NCBI GenBank assembly: GCA_945861575.1
Contig: CAMAVD010000019.1
Coordinates: 1 to 36,151 of the forward strand
Reading direction: 5' to 3'
Source: Akkermansia muciniphila
Lineage (GTDB): Bacteria > Verrucomicrobiota > Verrucomicrobiia > Limisphaerales > UBA11320
DNA: 36,151 nucleotides
The position numbers were made by a program, and so were the translations under genes. Positions 23,687 to 32,292 of the stretch are shown in pieces; position 1 is the first letter of the stretch; each line of letters opens with the position of its first letter. The notes under the pieces were generated by a model. It did no database searches. It was not told where the DNA came from and was given only the letters and a program-made list of their open reading frames with translations.

Positions 23687-26600
23687 TTACTGCAGCCGCA
23701 GGCGATAGTACTTCGCAGCACCACCGGTAGCGATTGTCGCAGACACAGGGCTGGTGGCACCAGCCACCACCGACCAAGAGGTCGGGAAGGCCGCGCTGGA
23801 ACTCTCCAAGAGGAAGCCAGGCGCTGCAGGCCAGCTGATCAGCACGCTCGTCTTATCCGCGGACAAAGCCACGGTGAGCTTCGGAGCGGGCGGAGCTGTC
23901 ACCGTGACAGCCACGGTCTTCTCAGCGCTGAGGCCCTTGCTGTCGGTCGCAACCGCGCGGAGGGAGTGAGCTCCGAGCCCTGTGCCAGAGGCGGTGGCGA
24001 ACTGCGCAGCATAGGGAGCTGCCGTGTCCACACCGAGGCTTACAAGGCCGTCAAAGAACTCAACCTTGGTGATCGTAGCACCCACAGCAGGAGTTGCCGT
24101 GGCAGTAAACGCTATGGATGAACCCTGAACGACTGCCGCAGCCGCGGCGGGAGCCGTGATCACAACAACCGGAGGCTGGGGAGGCGGCACCGCAAGCACC
24201 TTCACCACGATCGAATTCGTGGTCGAGAGGGTCTTGCTGTCAGTCGCCACCACTCGGATGGTATGATCACCCAGCGTCGTGGCAACCGTCGTAGCGAAGT
24301 TGCCACTGTAAGGAGCGGTGAGGTCGCTGCCGAGGCTGACGGCCCCGTCGAAGAACTCCACCTTGGTGATTGTGGCACCCGCAGCCGGAGTCGCTGTGGC
24401 GTTAATCGCCACGATGCTCCCCTGTTCCACCGAGCTATTATTAGCCGGAGAGTCGATGACCAGCACTGGAGGCAGTGCTAGGTTTACCTTCACGACGATC
24501 GAGTTCGTGGCAGTCAGACTCTTGCTGTCGGTTGCGACGGCCCGGATCGTATGGTCACCCACCGTGGTCGCGAGCGTGGTATCGAAGTTCCCGGTGTAAG
24601 GATCCGTGGTGTCGCTGCCGAGGCTGACAGCCCCGTCGAAGAATTCCACCTTGGTGATTGTGGCACCAACGGCCGGAGTGGCTGTGGCGGCGAGAGCGAC
24701 CGCAGCGCCCTGCACCACCGCAGTGTTGTTCACCGGTGCGGTGACCAGCACCGTCGGCGGCAGAGCGGGAGGCGCGACTGTCACGACCGTCGCAAGATTC
24801 GTCACCGTAAGCTGCAGATCAAACAACGCGTCCGAGAAACCGCTCGCGTGCTGATGCAACTCGACCGCGATCTGGTTGGCACCCTGCAGCAAGTTGGTGA
24901 GGAAACCACTCTGGCGAGGGGTGTTCAGTTCGACAGCGTCCGCGACATTGACGTTCGCGGTATTCGTGTAGAAAGGAATCACCGGATTGGCCGACATATT
25001 GAGACGGAAGACAATCGACCCGTTCAACCAGACCACGATGCCATCATCGGTGATATGGTTGATGAAGAAACTCAGATTGTTCGAAGGACCACCGAAGTCG
25101 AAGGTCTTCCGGAAGTAGTAGGTCCTCAGATTATTACCACCCAGGTCGGTCGTCGCAAGCGGCGTAGCGATATCCCGAGGAGGGAGGTCGGAGAAGCCGA
25201 ACAATGCCTTTCCAGTCTTCCAAGTCCCAACCTCGCTATAGTCGCGCTTCATCCAATTGGTTGTGACGGGGGGATTGGTGCCATTCTCATAGAAGCGCCA
25301 GTCAGTCTCAAAGGCGATCGGAGTGAAGACGCCACCCACCACAGCGATCAATGCAGTCGAGAGCGGGTTAGCTGCCGCAGCGTTGTCGGTCAGGTTTTGT
25401 GTCCTGATGTACCATCGGGCAGCCAAACTGGCAGGCGTGGCTGTCTTGAGAACAATACTGGATTCGTCCTGAGCAGAAGCCGAGATCACAGGAACAATCT
25501 GGTTCAGATGGTTGGTGATCGTGTAGTTAAGCTGGTTCGTCATCGATGAAAGCTTCATGTCCTCCGAGAAGGTGACAACGATCCCACCCGCGTCCTCGTC
25601 ATAGTTCGCAGAAAGAATGGTAGGAGCATTCGTATCCGCCCGAACGGTCAACAGTGCTGTCGCACTGTTGTTCGTCGAGTTGGGTGTTCCGCCGCTCACA
25701 CGAGCGAAAACCCGGCCCCCATCCTGGGAAAGCAGGGCATCCAACTTCAGAACCCGGTTGGTAGCTCCAGCGATGACATTGGTCACGTTCGCCTTCGAGA
25801 TGAAACTCCATTGATACTTGAAGGGGAACAGACCGTCAGGCAGAACATCGAAGGTCGCGACCGTACCCTCGAGCACGTTCGTTGCATCGGAAGGAGACCG
25901 AGCGATGTACAACCGGCCTGCGTTGTGGTTGGTATAGCGCTGAACCAGCTCCAGGCCCCACCCAAGACGACTGACCTCGCTGGAGTCGTTATGAACCTCG
26001 ACCGCGAGCGAGTTCACACCCGGTTTCACGAAGTCATTGAACTTCGGCAATGTCAGATAGTTCGCCGACCAATTGAGGCTCCCAACACCCCTCGCTGGCG
26101 TCGTGTAGATCGGCTCGGCAATCGTCGCGCTGATGTTGGTGCGCCACACCTCTTGCCCGTTCACATACATCACTGCGCCATCTGCAAGCATCAGCTTGAT
26201 CTGGAAAGCGCTGTTCAAAATGCTGCCCTGGACCTTGAATGTCGTTCGGAAGTATGCTGTTTTGGACGCCACCTGGACATCTCCATCCTGACAGCACAGT
26301 GTCGTGTTGCCGTAAAGAGGAGGAGTGCCACCGTCAACCCCCCGGAAGAAGGCACCCGGACGGACATCCCAGTCGATATCATCATAGTCCGGGGCGATCC
26401 AAGATCGGTCAAAAAAACGATGCCCATCGTATTGATTCAACCCCTGATCCGCAAAACGCCCCTTGTCCAAGAAGTTCCAGTCTTGCTCAGGGTTAATCAA
26501 TTGTTCCACCAGGGTCAAATTCACACGATTGGAAATCGTGATATTCCCGTTGGTGTCGGCGATTTTAAGGGCCGTCAAGACCCAGTCCTTGGTAAAATCG

Positions 26601-26917
26601 ATCTGGGACTCGGTGGTCAAAAGGATGTTCTGTGTTGTCTTAGTCCCCACCGGTTGAAAAAGCACGTCGGCAACTTTGACCGTCAAATTGCCGCTAAGGC
26701 TGCGCAGTTGGTAATTGGTTGGCTCAAAAACCGAATTGCTGGCCATTCGTTCCGAAAAACCAAGCCAGACCACGGAATAACCGATGTTGTTTGTGCTGTA
26801 TGAGATCGCAGATAGGATGGTAGGGGGTGTGGTGTCCGGATCGGCGGCCATCACAGACCCCGCCCATCTGGTAAGCGCGAACGCTAAAACGAGTGATGCC
26901 AGGAGGAAACGTCGCAT
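23687..26917 (-). CDS. Large secreted protein with tandem bacterial Ig-like domains
   Basis: About 1076 residues with a Sec signal peptide (RRFLLASLVLAFALTRWAGS, ending near VMA). An SbsA/Big_5-like domain opens the mature part (DTTPPTILSAISYSTNN). Two related beta-sandwich segments follow, each with a NSLAVEVHN or NQIAVELHQ strand, separated by a second Big_5-like unit (RADTNAPTILSANYDEDAGG). Three tandem Ig repeats of about 90-100 residues come next, each with GATITKVEFFDG and an RAVATDSK-type strand (coding roughly 24490-24770, 24190-24480 and 23890-24170). The C-terminal region ends ISWPAAPGFLLESS...YYRLRLQ, a tail I associate with Verrucomicrobiota exoproteins. No catalytic domain is visible; a cell-surface or matrix role is inferred. 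Start: the ATG at 26917 is preceded by AGAAGAAG at a good distance, whereas the TTG at 26926 is too close to it. Confidence 0.9.
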   Translation of the reverse strand: MRRFLLASLVLAFALTRWAGSVMAADPDTTPPTILSAISYSTNNIGYSVVWLGFSERMASNSVFEPTNYQLRSLSGNLTVKVADVLFQPVGTKTTQNILLTTESQIDFTKDWVLTALKIADTNGNITISNRVNLTLVEQLINPEQDWNFLDKGRFADQGLNQYDGHRFFDRSWIAPDYDDIDWDVRPGAFFRGVDGGTPPLYGNTTLCCQDGDVQVASKTAYFRTTFKVQGSILNSAFQIKLMLADGAVMYVNGQEVWRTNISATIAEPIYTTPARGVGSLNWSANYLTLPKFNDFVKPGVNSLAVEVHNDSSEVSRLGWGLELVQRYTNHNAGRLYIARSPSDATNVLEGTVATFDVLPDGLFPFKYQWSFISKANVTNVIAGATNRVLKLDALLSQDGGRVFARVSGGTPNSTNNSATALLTVRADTNAPTILSANYDEDAGGIVVTFSEDMKLSSMTNQLNYTITNHLNQIVPVISASAQDESSIVLKTATPASLAARWYIRTQNLTDNAAAANPLSTALIAVVGGVFTPIAFETDWRFYENGTNPPVTTNWMKRDYSEVGTWKTGKALFGFSDLPPRDIATPLATTDLGGNNLRTYYFRKTFDFGGPSNNLSFFINHITDDGIVVWLNGSIVFRLNMSANPVIPFYTNTANVNVADAVELNTPRQSGFLTNLLQGANQIAVELHQHASGFSDALFDLQLTVTNLATVVTVAPPALPPTVLVTAPVNNTAVVQGAAVALAATATPAVGATITKVEFFDGAVSLGSDTTDPYTGNFDTTLATTVGDHTIRAVATDSKSLTATNSIVVKVNLALPPVLVIDSPANNSSVEQGSIVAINATATPAAGATITKVEFFDGAVSLGSDLTAPYSGNFATTVATTLGDHTIRVVATDSKTLSTTNSIVVKVLAVPPPQPPVVVITAPAAAAAVVQGSSIAFTATATPAVGATITKVEFFDGLVSLGVDTAAPYAAQFATASGTGLGAHSLRAVATDSKGLSAEKTVAVTVTAPPAPKLTVALSADKTSVLISWPAAPGFLLESSSAAFPTSWSVVAGATSPVSATIATGGAAKYYRLRLQ

Positions 26918-26946
26918 AAGTTTCAACTTCTTCTAATTTGGTACTA

Positions 26947-26958
26947 TAACACGTGTTA
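26947..26958. promoter_or_regulatory. Perfect 12-bp palindrome upstream of the Ig-repeat gene, possible operator
   Basis: TAACACGTGTTA is a perfect palindrome with a CACGTG core, 29 bases before the start of the secreted Ig-repeat protein. On the minus strand a TATAGT that could act as a -10 overlaps its edge. It is a plausible dimeric regulator site; no regulator gene lies nearby. Confidence 0.4.
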
Positions 26959-27511
26959 AATGCTCTCCCGGAAAATGCGGTAGATAACGACGAAGTCAGT
27001 CCGTCGGCGCTTTCGACGATACTCTACGCGCGCTCTTTCGGGAATGCACCTTAGAAAAAAGCATGCTTTTCCGGATTTGGCAACTGTGAATAAGAGAAAT
27101 AGGTCCCAAAATCGAACAGCAATGACCCAGCCGAAGGCGAGTAAAACCCTGGAAATCTGTCTCGATTATGGAGACGCTAACCGACAGATCTGCAACAGGA
27201 TGAACGTGAAGTCACTCACCGCCTCGCTGAGTGGTTTCAAGAGGCGATCACGCTGACGTCTTTCGCCCGCAGCCATAGAGCCTTGAATCTATGAACCTTG
27301 GAAGTTTCCACTTGAATCACACGGCACCCCCTCGTAGAACCACCGCCTGCTCTATGGCTGGCCTGCCCCACATACTTGCCCCCGCCCAAGCCGATTCGAC
27401 CTTCGGCCACTCTGTCCTGTCGGTGGACAGTCCACCCCTGGCCCGCAGAGGTCTGCCAGCAGGGGGGTTCCCCGCAAGGCGCGAAGCCGCCTGCCCGATG
27501 CTCCTCTCGCT
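26959..27511. other. Intergenic region between divergent genes, no gene supported
   Basis: About 550 bases. A 70-codon plus-strand frame at 27044-27256 has basic, unstructured composition and no ribosome site. The frames of 27291-27515 and the opposite strand are Pro/Gly/Arg-rich and read through GC-rich sequence. The stretch 27410-27511 stays open in the frame of the next gene but holds no start codon, so a longer ancestral N-terminus of that gene is possible. Confidence 0.35.
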
Positions 27512-28639
27512 TTGAACCTCCCTGCTGTCATCTGGGTCCCCGAATCGACCCTCACTTCCAAGGTGGCCCACCTACCCTTGCTCGACCGCGTCGTGATCGC
27601 ATGCCATCGCGCGGGTTATCAGCCGATCCATATCCTCAGCTCAACCCCTCCCGGCCGGTTGCCGCGCTCCACCGCCTGGGGAATCAACTTCACCCACTCC
27701 CCTGACCTCCCCAGGTTTCCCGGAGAGGCTCTCGCCCTAGTTGGCAACTGCTTGATACACCCAGCCGATCTGAGACGATTGAAGGACGCTTCCGTGCGTC
27801 TGACGGATTCAGCTGGGGTCATGCTGCCGGCATTGATCCTGAGCGCGGAGGAGTGCGCTGAGCTTTCGGACCAACCCGCAGACCGACTCCTGGAGAAAGG
27901 GGTCGGCCGACAGCCCATTCAAGCCCTGGAGCCGACCTTCCGAGTCTCCACACCTGCGGAGGCTCACGCGGCCACACGACAGCTCTGGGCCTTGATGAGA
28001 AGCCCTAGCGATGGACTGGTGGATCGCTACTTCAACCGACCTATCGGCCGATTCCTGCTCTCGAGGCCGCTCGCGCACACTCCCATCACCCCAAACCAAA
28101 TCTCGCTGGCCTCGATCGCGCTGGGACTTTGGGGAGCGTGGCAGTTCAGCCTAGGCTCACCCATGGCCTTCGTCCTAGGTGCGCTCCTTTTCCAGCTTTC
28201 CGCCATTGTGGATTGCGTCGATGGGGACATCGCACGGATTCTTTACAAGGAAACCTCCCTCGGGAAGTGGCTGGATCTTGCGGGGGATCAAGTCGTTCAC
28301 GTCGGTGTTTTTGCGGGGATCGCCTGGGGGCAGTGGCGCAATACAGGTGATCCAGCCACCCTTTGGCTGGGGGGCGCGACCATCCTCGGTGCGGTTCTGT
28401 CCTTCGGGGTGGTGCTGAGGGGAATCCTCAGCCCTGCCCTGTCCCGCGACCCAAATCTCCAACGGTTTATCGATGGTGCCACCTCTCGCGATTTTTCCGT
28501 GCTCGTCCTCCTCTTAGCCTGCGTAGGCCGATTGGGCTGGTTCCTATGGCTGTCAGCCATCGGCTCCCACGTTTTCTGGCTTACAGCGCTCTGGCTGCAG
28601 CAACGCTCCAGGCGGGATCGCTCCCTATGTGGCGCGTAA
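27512..28639 (+). CDS. CDP-alcohol phosphatidyltransferase with decayed nucleotidyltransferase-like N-terminus
   Basis: A 375-residue membrane protein. The second half (about 165-370) holds the full CDP-alcohol phosphotransferase signature: DGDIAR, then eight residues, G, three residues, D, three residues, D (VDCVDGDIARILYKETSL followed by GKWLDLAGD), plus several hydrophobic helices and the PITPNQISLASI entry motif. It should join a CDP-linked alcohol to a second alcohol to make a phospholipid or phospho-polyol. The first 160 residues follow the pattern of a sugar-phosphate nucleotidyltransferase (PLLDRVVIACHRAGYQPIHIL, then ALALVGNCLIHPADL) but lack the Gly-rich nucleotide loop and the usual metal Asp. 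This resembles the inositol-phosphate cytidylyltransferase/DIPP-synthase fusion with a dead first domain. Start: TTG at 27512, no clear ribosome site. It overlaps the next gene by 13 bases. Confidence 0.85.
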   Translation: MNLPAVIWVPESTLTSKVAHLPLLDRVVIACHRAGYQPIHILSSTPPGRLPRSTAWGINFTHSPDLPRFPGEALALVGNCLIHPADLRRLKDASVRLTDSAGVMLPALILSAEECAELSDQPADRLLEKGVGRQPIQALEPTFRVSTPAEAHAATRQLWALMRSPSDGLVDRYFNRPIGRFLLSRPLAHTPITPNQISLASIALGLWGAWQFSLGSPMAFVLGALLFQLSAIVDCVDGDIARILYKETSLGKWLDLAGDQVVHVGVFAGIAWGQWRNTGDPATLWLGGATILGAVLSFGVVLRGILSPALSRDPNLQRFIDGATSRDFSVLVLLLACVGRLGWFLWLSAIGSHVFWLTALWLQQRSRRDRSLCGA

Positions 28640-29637
28640 TCGGACGGCTCCTGCTGCTGGCAGGTGGCTTGGGCCTCTGTGGCTGGCTCCTTCGCCAAGT
28701 GGATCCTCGCACCGTCGCAGAGGGTTTCCAAAAGATCGGATGGCTCCTGCCGCTCGCACTGACCCCTTACTTGGCAGTGTACGTGTCGGACACCCTGGGA
28801 TGGCGCTTTTCCTTTGGGAGCAGGGGTCCTGCCGGAGTGTCATTTCTCAATCTATTTCGCATTCGTTGGTGCGGAGAGTCGCTCAATAATCTGGTACCGT
28901 CAGCGTATGTGGGAGGCGAGGCCCTCAAGATATTTCTCCTTCGCAAGCTGGGGGTTGGCGTGCGGGAAGCGACAGCCGCAGCGGTGGTGTCGAAATGCGT
29001 TCAGACCTTGGCGCAGATCCTCTTCATCGCTGGGGCAGCGCTGGCCTTCCGCAGCCTCCTCCCGGATGGGTCGCCTGTTCGTAGCGGTCTATTGACCGTA
29101 ACGCTGGGTGGGCTTTGCGTCGCCATCGGGATGTTCTTTGTTCAAATCGCGGGGGTGTTCGGGATCCTCATAAAGCTCAGCTCCTGGACAGGCTTGGCCA
29201 GCAAGCTCACAGCAGAGCGACGAAAAACACTCCAGCAGATCGACGAGTCGATCCGAACGTTTTACCGCACCGAACGCCTCGGCTTTCTCGGCAGCATCGC
29301 AGGCTATCTAGGCGGATGGCTGATCGACACCCTGGAGATCTGGTTGTTTGCCGCTCTGATGGGATCGCCCATCACCTGGATCCAGGCGCTGTCGATAGAG
29401 GCCTTCGTCGGAGTGGCTAAAATTATGGGCATGTTCGTCCCCGGAGCCCTGGGGATTCAGGAGTCTGGTATCCTATTTCTGGGGCGGGCGGCGGGGCTTA
29501 CGGATCCGTTCTGTCTGACCTACGCAGTTTTTCGCCGACTCCGAGAACTGCTGTTCATCGCGGCAGGCTGGGCTCTTTTCTCACTCCAAGGAGTTTCCCT
29601 CAGCGAGGTCCGGGATAAGCCTAGCACCGCGCGCTGA
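28627..29637 (+). CDS. Flippase-like membrane protein (lysylphosphatidylglycerol synthase TM region, UPF0104/AglD type)
   Basis: A 336-residue integral membrane protein with about eight hydrophobic helices. Family features are the GESLNNLVPSAYVGGEALKIF segment after the second helix, a VVSKCVQTLAQ helix, and the GMFVPGALGIQESGILFL motif near the C-terminus, all typical of the LPG_synthase_TM/UPF0104 group. Members are thought to move lipid-linked intermediates or act in glycolipid synthesis. The ATG at 28627 overlaps the end of the CDP-alcohol phosphatidyltransferase gene by 13 bases, so the two are probably translated together and share a lipid pathway. A longer in-frame extension to 28363 lies wholly inside the upstream gene and is not used here. 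Confidence 0.88.
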   Translation: MWRVIGRLLLLAGGLGLCGWLLRQVDPRTVAEGFQKIGWLLPLALTPYLAVYVSDTLGWRFSFGSRGPAGVSFLNLFRIRWCGESLNNLVPSAYVGGEALKIFLLRKLGVGVREATAAAVVSKCVQTLAQILFIAGAALAFRSLLPDGSPVRSGLLTVTLGGLCVAIGMFFVQIAGVFGILIKLSSWTGLASKLTAERRKTLQQIDESIRTFYRTERLGFLGSIAGYLGGWLIDTLEIWLFAALMGSPITWIQALSIEAFVGVAKIMGMFVPGALGIQESGILFLGRAAGLTDPFCLTYAVFRRLRELLFIAAGWALFSLQGVSLSEVRDKPSTAR

Positions 29638-29706
29638 GCCGCGGCGGGAAGCGAGTCAAACGGAAGCCCGGCCAAAATGGGAGGCGACCGGTTTCCTGGC
29701 AAAAAG

Positions 29707-30687
29707 CTACGGAACGCGACGTGCCAGCACCGCCCCGCCGGTAATGCCAGCGTTGTCGGCAAGGCTGGAGGCGACGATGGTGACCCCCTTCAACGCTCCA
29801 GGCATGGCGTGGTCTCTCGCAATTTTCTGTACTGTGGGCAATATCTCCTCAGCGAGAGCTTCCATCACGCCCCCACCCAAAATGATCACCTCAGGTCCCA
29901 GAATGTTGGCAATATTGCCCACCGCGATTCCGATAAACTCGGAAGCCTCCTCAACGACGCGTTCCACAAACTTGTCTCCCCGCTTGATGGCTTTGCGAAG
30001 ATCGCCGCTCCGCATGTCCTCCAGGTCGCGTCCCAACATCTCCGAAAGAAGGGTTGTCTGCCCTTCTTTCACTGCCTGGCGAATCCGCCTAAAGAGTGCG
30101 GTACGGCTGGCAAGCGCTTCGAGACAGCCACGGTTTCCACAGCCACATTTCGGGCCGTTGATATCTACCACCATGTGCCCCAGCTCCCCCGCGCAGCGAG
30201 TCGCCCCTCGATAGAGCTCCCCGTTGATGATGAGTCCCCCACCTATCCCCGTGCCCACAAAAATGCCCACCACGCTGCGCGGCTTGGATTTGAGCTCCAC
30301 CTCATAGACCCCTATCATGGAGATACTGCAGTCGTTCTCGAGTAGGACAGGCACTTCGACCAAGCGCTGCAGCCTCTCCACCAGCGGGAAATCCTTCCAT
30401 TCCAAGTTCGGGGCGAAAAGCACTACCCCTTTTTCAGAATCCACCGAGCCAGGAGCGCCCACGCCGATCGCTTTCACTCGGGCCATGTCGAGATCGCACT
30501 CATCTACAGCGTCCTCGATGCAGCGGGCGATCCTTTCTACCACGCCCTCAGGCCCCCGCTGAGGCTTGGTACTCATCTTATAGCTCCCGAGCAAATTCAA
30601 CTTCGCGTCAAAAACGCCCGCCAGAATCTTGGTCCCCCCAAGATCCACGCCGATCAAAAGATCCTGTTCGATTCCAGCCTCAGCCAT
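29707..30687 (-). CDS. ROK family sugar kinase (glucokinase-like)
   Basis: A 326-residue cytoplasmic kinase of the ROK family, most likely phosphorylating glucose or a related sugar with ATP. Visible motifs are the phosphate-binding IGVDLGGTKI near the N-terminus, the sugar-site ENDCS (about 117-121; the Asp is the expected base), FVGTGIGGG, and the zinc-binding CGCGNRGCLEALAS preceded by GELGHMVVD, which supplies the His ligand. The DCSISMIGV stretch differs from the common DANAAALGE form, so substrate preference may differ. It is 48 bases downstream of the thymidylate-kinase-like pair and appears to be the last gene of that operon, which begins with a KDPG-type aldolase. It is convergent with the flippase-like gene. 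Confidence 0.92.
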   Translation of the reverse strand: MAEAGIEQDLLIGVDLGGTKILAGVFDAKLNLLGSYKMSTKPQRGPEGVVERIARCIEDAVDECDLDMARVKAIGVGAPGSVDSEKGVVLFAPNLEWKDFPLVERLQRLVEVPVLLENDCSISMIGVYEVELKSKPRSVVGIFVGTGIGGGLIINGELYRGATRCAGELGHMVVDINGPKCGCGNRGCLEALASRTALFRRIRQAVKEGQTTLLSEMLGRDLEDMRSGDLRKAIKRGDKFVERVVEEASEFIGIAVGNIANILGPEVIILGGGVMEALAEEILPTVQKIARDHAMPGALKGVTIVASSLADNAGITGGAVLARRVP

Positions 30688-30735
30688 TCGTAAAAAGGGA
30701 GCTCCCCATTGTTAAAGCGAGCATCCGTTGGAGGT

Positions 30736-31491
30736 TTATCGTCCCGCGAGAACCGCCTGGGTCTTGCTGCGTAGTTCTTGGAAGATGGCCTGTGCGGACC
30801 TGTTGCCATCAACGATGCTGAATCCGTATGTCTTGTGCAGCCGCTTGAATTCCTTTTCAACCATCGCCTGATACTTCAGAAAGCTGTCGAACATCTCTCG
30901 AGACAGACCTAGATCCATGCCGCTTTCCCAGTAGTCGAGAGCGAAGTCTTTGGCGAAATTTCGCTGCACGCGTTCCTCTGCCGAGACATCGAGATAGAAA
31001 ACCGCATCCGGAATCAACGCCATGCCGTAGATGTTCTGCAGCCAATCCAAATCGTTTCCCCGCACCAAGTCGCGCGCCATCAGCGTGTAGATATACCGGT
31101 CCGCTAGCACCATTCGGCCGGCCTTCAGCCCGGGAAAGATGACGTTCTCAAGCTGATCGGCAAAGTCCGTGGCGTAAAACAGGCTCAGGGTGGTGTGGCT
31201 CAGCGTATTGCCATTTTGCGCCAGATTCAGCTCCTCGCTGACCAAGGCCGAACGTTTGAGCCCAACCTGCGTGGTGGCATGCCCACCGCTCTCCAACCAT
31301 TCCACCAGCATCTGGATCTGGGTCGAACGCCCTGATCCATCGCACCCTTCAACCACGATCAGCTTCCCTCGCAGTTTGCTCGCATCCACACCCGGAATGC
31401 CATGCCCGTAGAACCGTCGCTCGTTGGGACGCGGAACCACAATGCGGCTAAAGGCGAAGGGCTTACTTTTTTTGACGGCTTTTTTCACCAT
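30736..31491 (-). CDS. Thymidylate-kinase-like protein with Arg in the P-loop
   Basis: A 251-residue P-loop protein of the thymidylate kinase superfamily. The Walker A reads GCDGSGRST (49-57): Arg55 stands where Lys is nearly invariant, so ATP binding or catalysis may be weakened. A DRYIYTLMARD segment replaces the DRY..S..AYQ region of true Tmk, and the REPGGT motif is missing. An N-terminal extension of about 40 residues (KKAVKKSKPFAFSRIVVPRP) is basic. The protein shares with its neighbour the blocks TT.SL..ATDFAD, LADRYI or LCDRYI, ARD.VRG and GMDL.LS, which are not part of standard Tmk. The two genes are 13 bases apart. A partner or regulator role for this copy is plausible, and its substrate need not be dTMP. 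Confidence 0.82.
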   Translation of the reverse strand: MVKKAVKKSKPFAFSRIVVPRPNERRFYGHGIPGVDASKLRGKLIVVEGCDGSGRSTQIQMLVEWLESGGHATTQVGLKRSALVSEELNLAQNGNTLSHTTLSLFYATDFADQLENVIFPGLKAGRMVLADRYIYTLMARDLVRGNDLDWLQNIYGMALIPDAVFYLDVSAEERVQRNFAKDFALDYWESGMDLGLSREMFDSFLKYQAMVEKEFKRLHKTYGFSIVDGNRSAQAIFQELRSKTQAVLAGR

Positions 31492-31504
31492 GGGCTTTCG
31501 CGGT

Positions 31505-32203
31505 TCAGGAAACCTTCAAAGTGCGATCCCGTCTAAAATCATTCAGCTCGATCCGGTTGACGATCAAATCCCGAACCACGTTTTGCTGCACTTCAATCGG
31601 CTGATTGGCATCGATGATGAGGAAATTAAACTCCCCGCTCATCGCCAGATACTGCTCCAAGATGCGTCCCTGGAAGATACGGAAGCTCTCGTAGGGATCG
31701 GTCGACAACCGCAGGTCCATGCCCGCTTCGAAATATTTCAGCTGAGGTCGGCCGTCCAAAATGCGGTTCAGCGAGATCTCCAGATCCGCGCGGAAAAAGA
31801 AGGTAAGATCTGGCAGTGCGGCAAAGTCGTAGATTCCCCTCACCCAGTTGGAGGGGCAACCCCGGACGGTGTCGCGGGCAAAGGCAGTGAAAATATACCG
31901 ATCGCAAAGCACCACATAACCCGCCCGGAGAAGCGGCACCAACTGACGCTCGTATCGATCCGCGAAATCCGTGGCGTGGATCAGGCTGAACGTGGTCGGG
32001 GAAAGGAGCTCTCGCTTCTTCGCCTTGCTGGTGGCCGACTTGACCAACTCCGACGAATTCCACTCACTGAAGAAAACCTTCAACCCCTCCTGCTCCAGCC
32101 AGCGCTTCAGCAAGTAGATCTGAGTCGATTTTCCCGAACCATCCAGACCCTCCACCGCGATCAGGCGGCCTGGAAATCCAAGTTGGGCGAATGTTTTAGT
32201 CAT
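31505..32203 (-). CDS. Thymidylate-kinase-like protein with intact P-loop
   Basis: A 232-residue P-loop kinase of the thymidylate kinase superfamily. Walker A GLDGSGKST (19-27, Lys25) is intact, and the DRYIFTAFARD segment follows at about 97-107. Like its neighbour it lacks the REPGGT nucleotide motif: the corresponding position reads SEWNSSELVKSATS. The tail of the AYQ region is replaced by FARDTVRG, and the GMDLRLS block is shared with the neighbour. A standard dTMP kinase would be expected to keep the REPGGT Arg and the AYQ Gln, so the phosphate acceptor may be different. It sits between the KDPG-type aldolase (89 bases upstream) and the Arg-variant copy (13 bases downstream), which suggests co-expression and possibly a heterodimer. 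Confidence 0.85.
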   Translation of the reverse strand: MTKTFAQLGFPGRLIAVEGLDGSGKSTQIYLLKRWLEQEGLKVFFSEWNSSELVKSATSKAKKRELLSPTTFSLIHATDFADRYERQLVPLLRAGYVVLCDRYIFTAFARDTVRGCPSNWVRGIYDFAALPDLTFFFRADLEISLNRILDGRPQLKYFEAGMDLRLSTDPYESFRIFQGRILEQYLAMSGEFNFLIIDANQPIEVQQNVVRDLIVNRIELNDFRRDRTLKVS

Positions 32204-32292
32204 GCATGTTGCGAACTGGCCTCAAAACCTAGATCGGCATTTGGCGATGACAATGAATTACTTGTGACAAATGCATTTTACAAGGCAGCGGT

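Noticed and set aside
24551..26803. Two 330-codon plus-strand frames opposite the Ig-repeat gene
   Set aside because: Arg/Val/Gly-rich shadows of the repeat protein; no ribosome site or family.
27044..27256. A 70-codon plus-strand frame before the CDP-alcohol gene
   Set aside because: Basic, low-information composition, no ribosome site and no family; kept only as a note in the intergenic entry.
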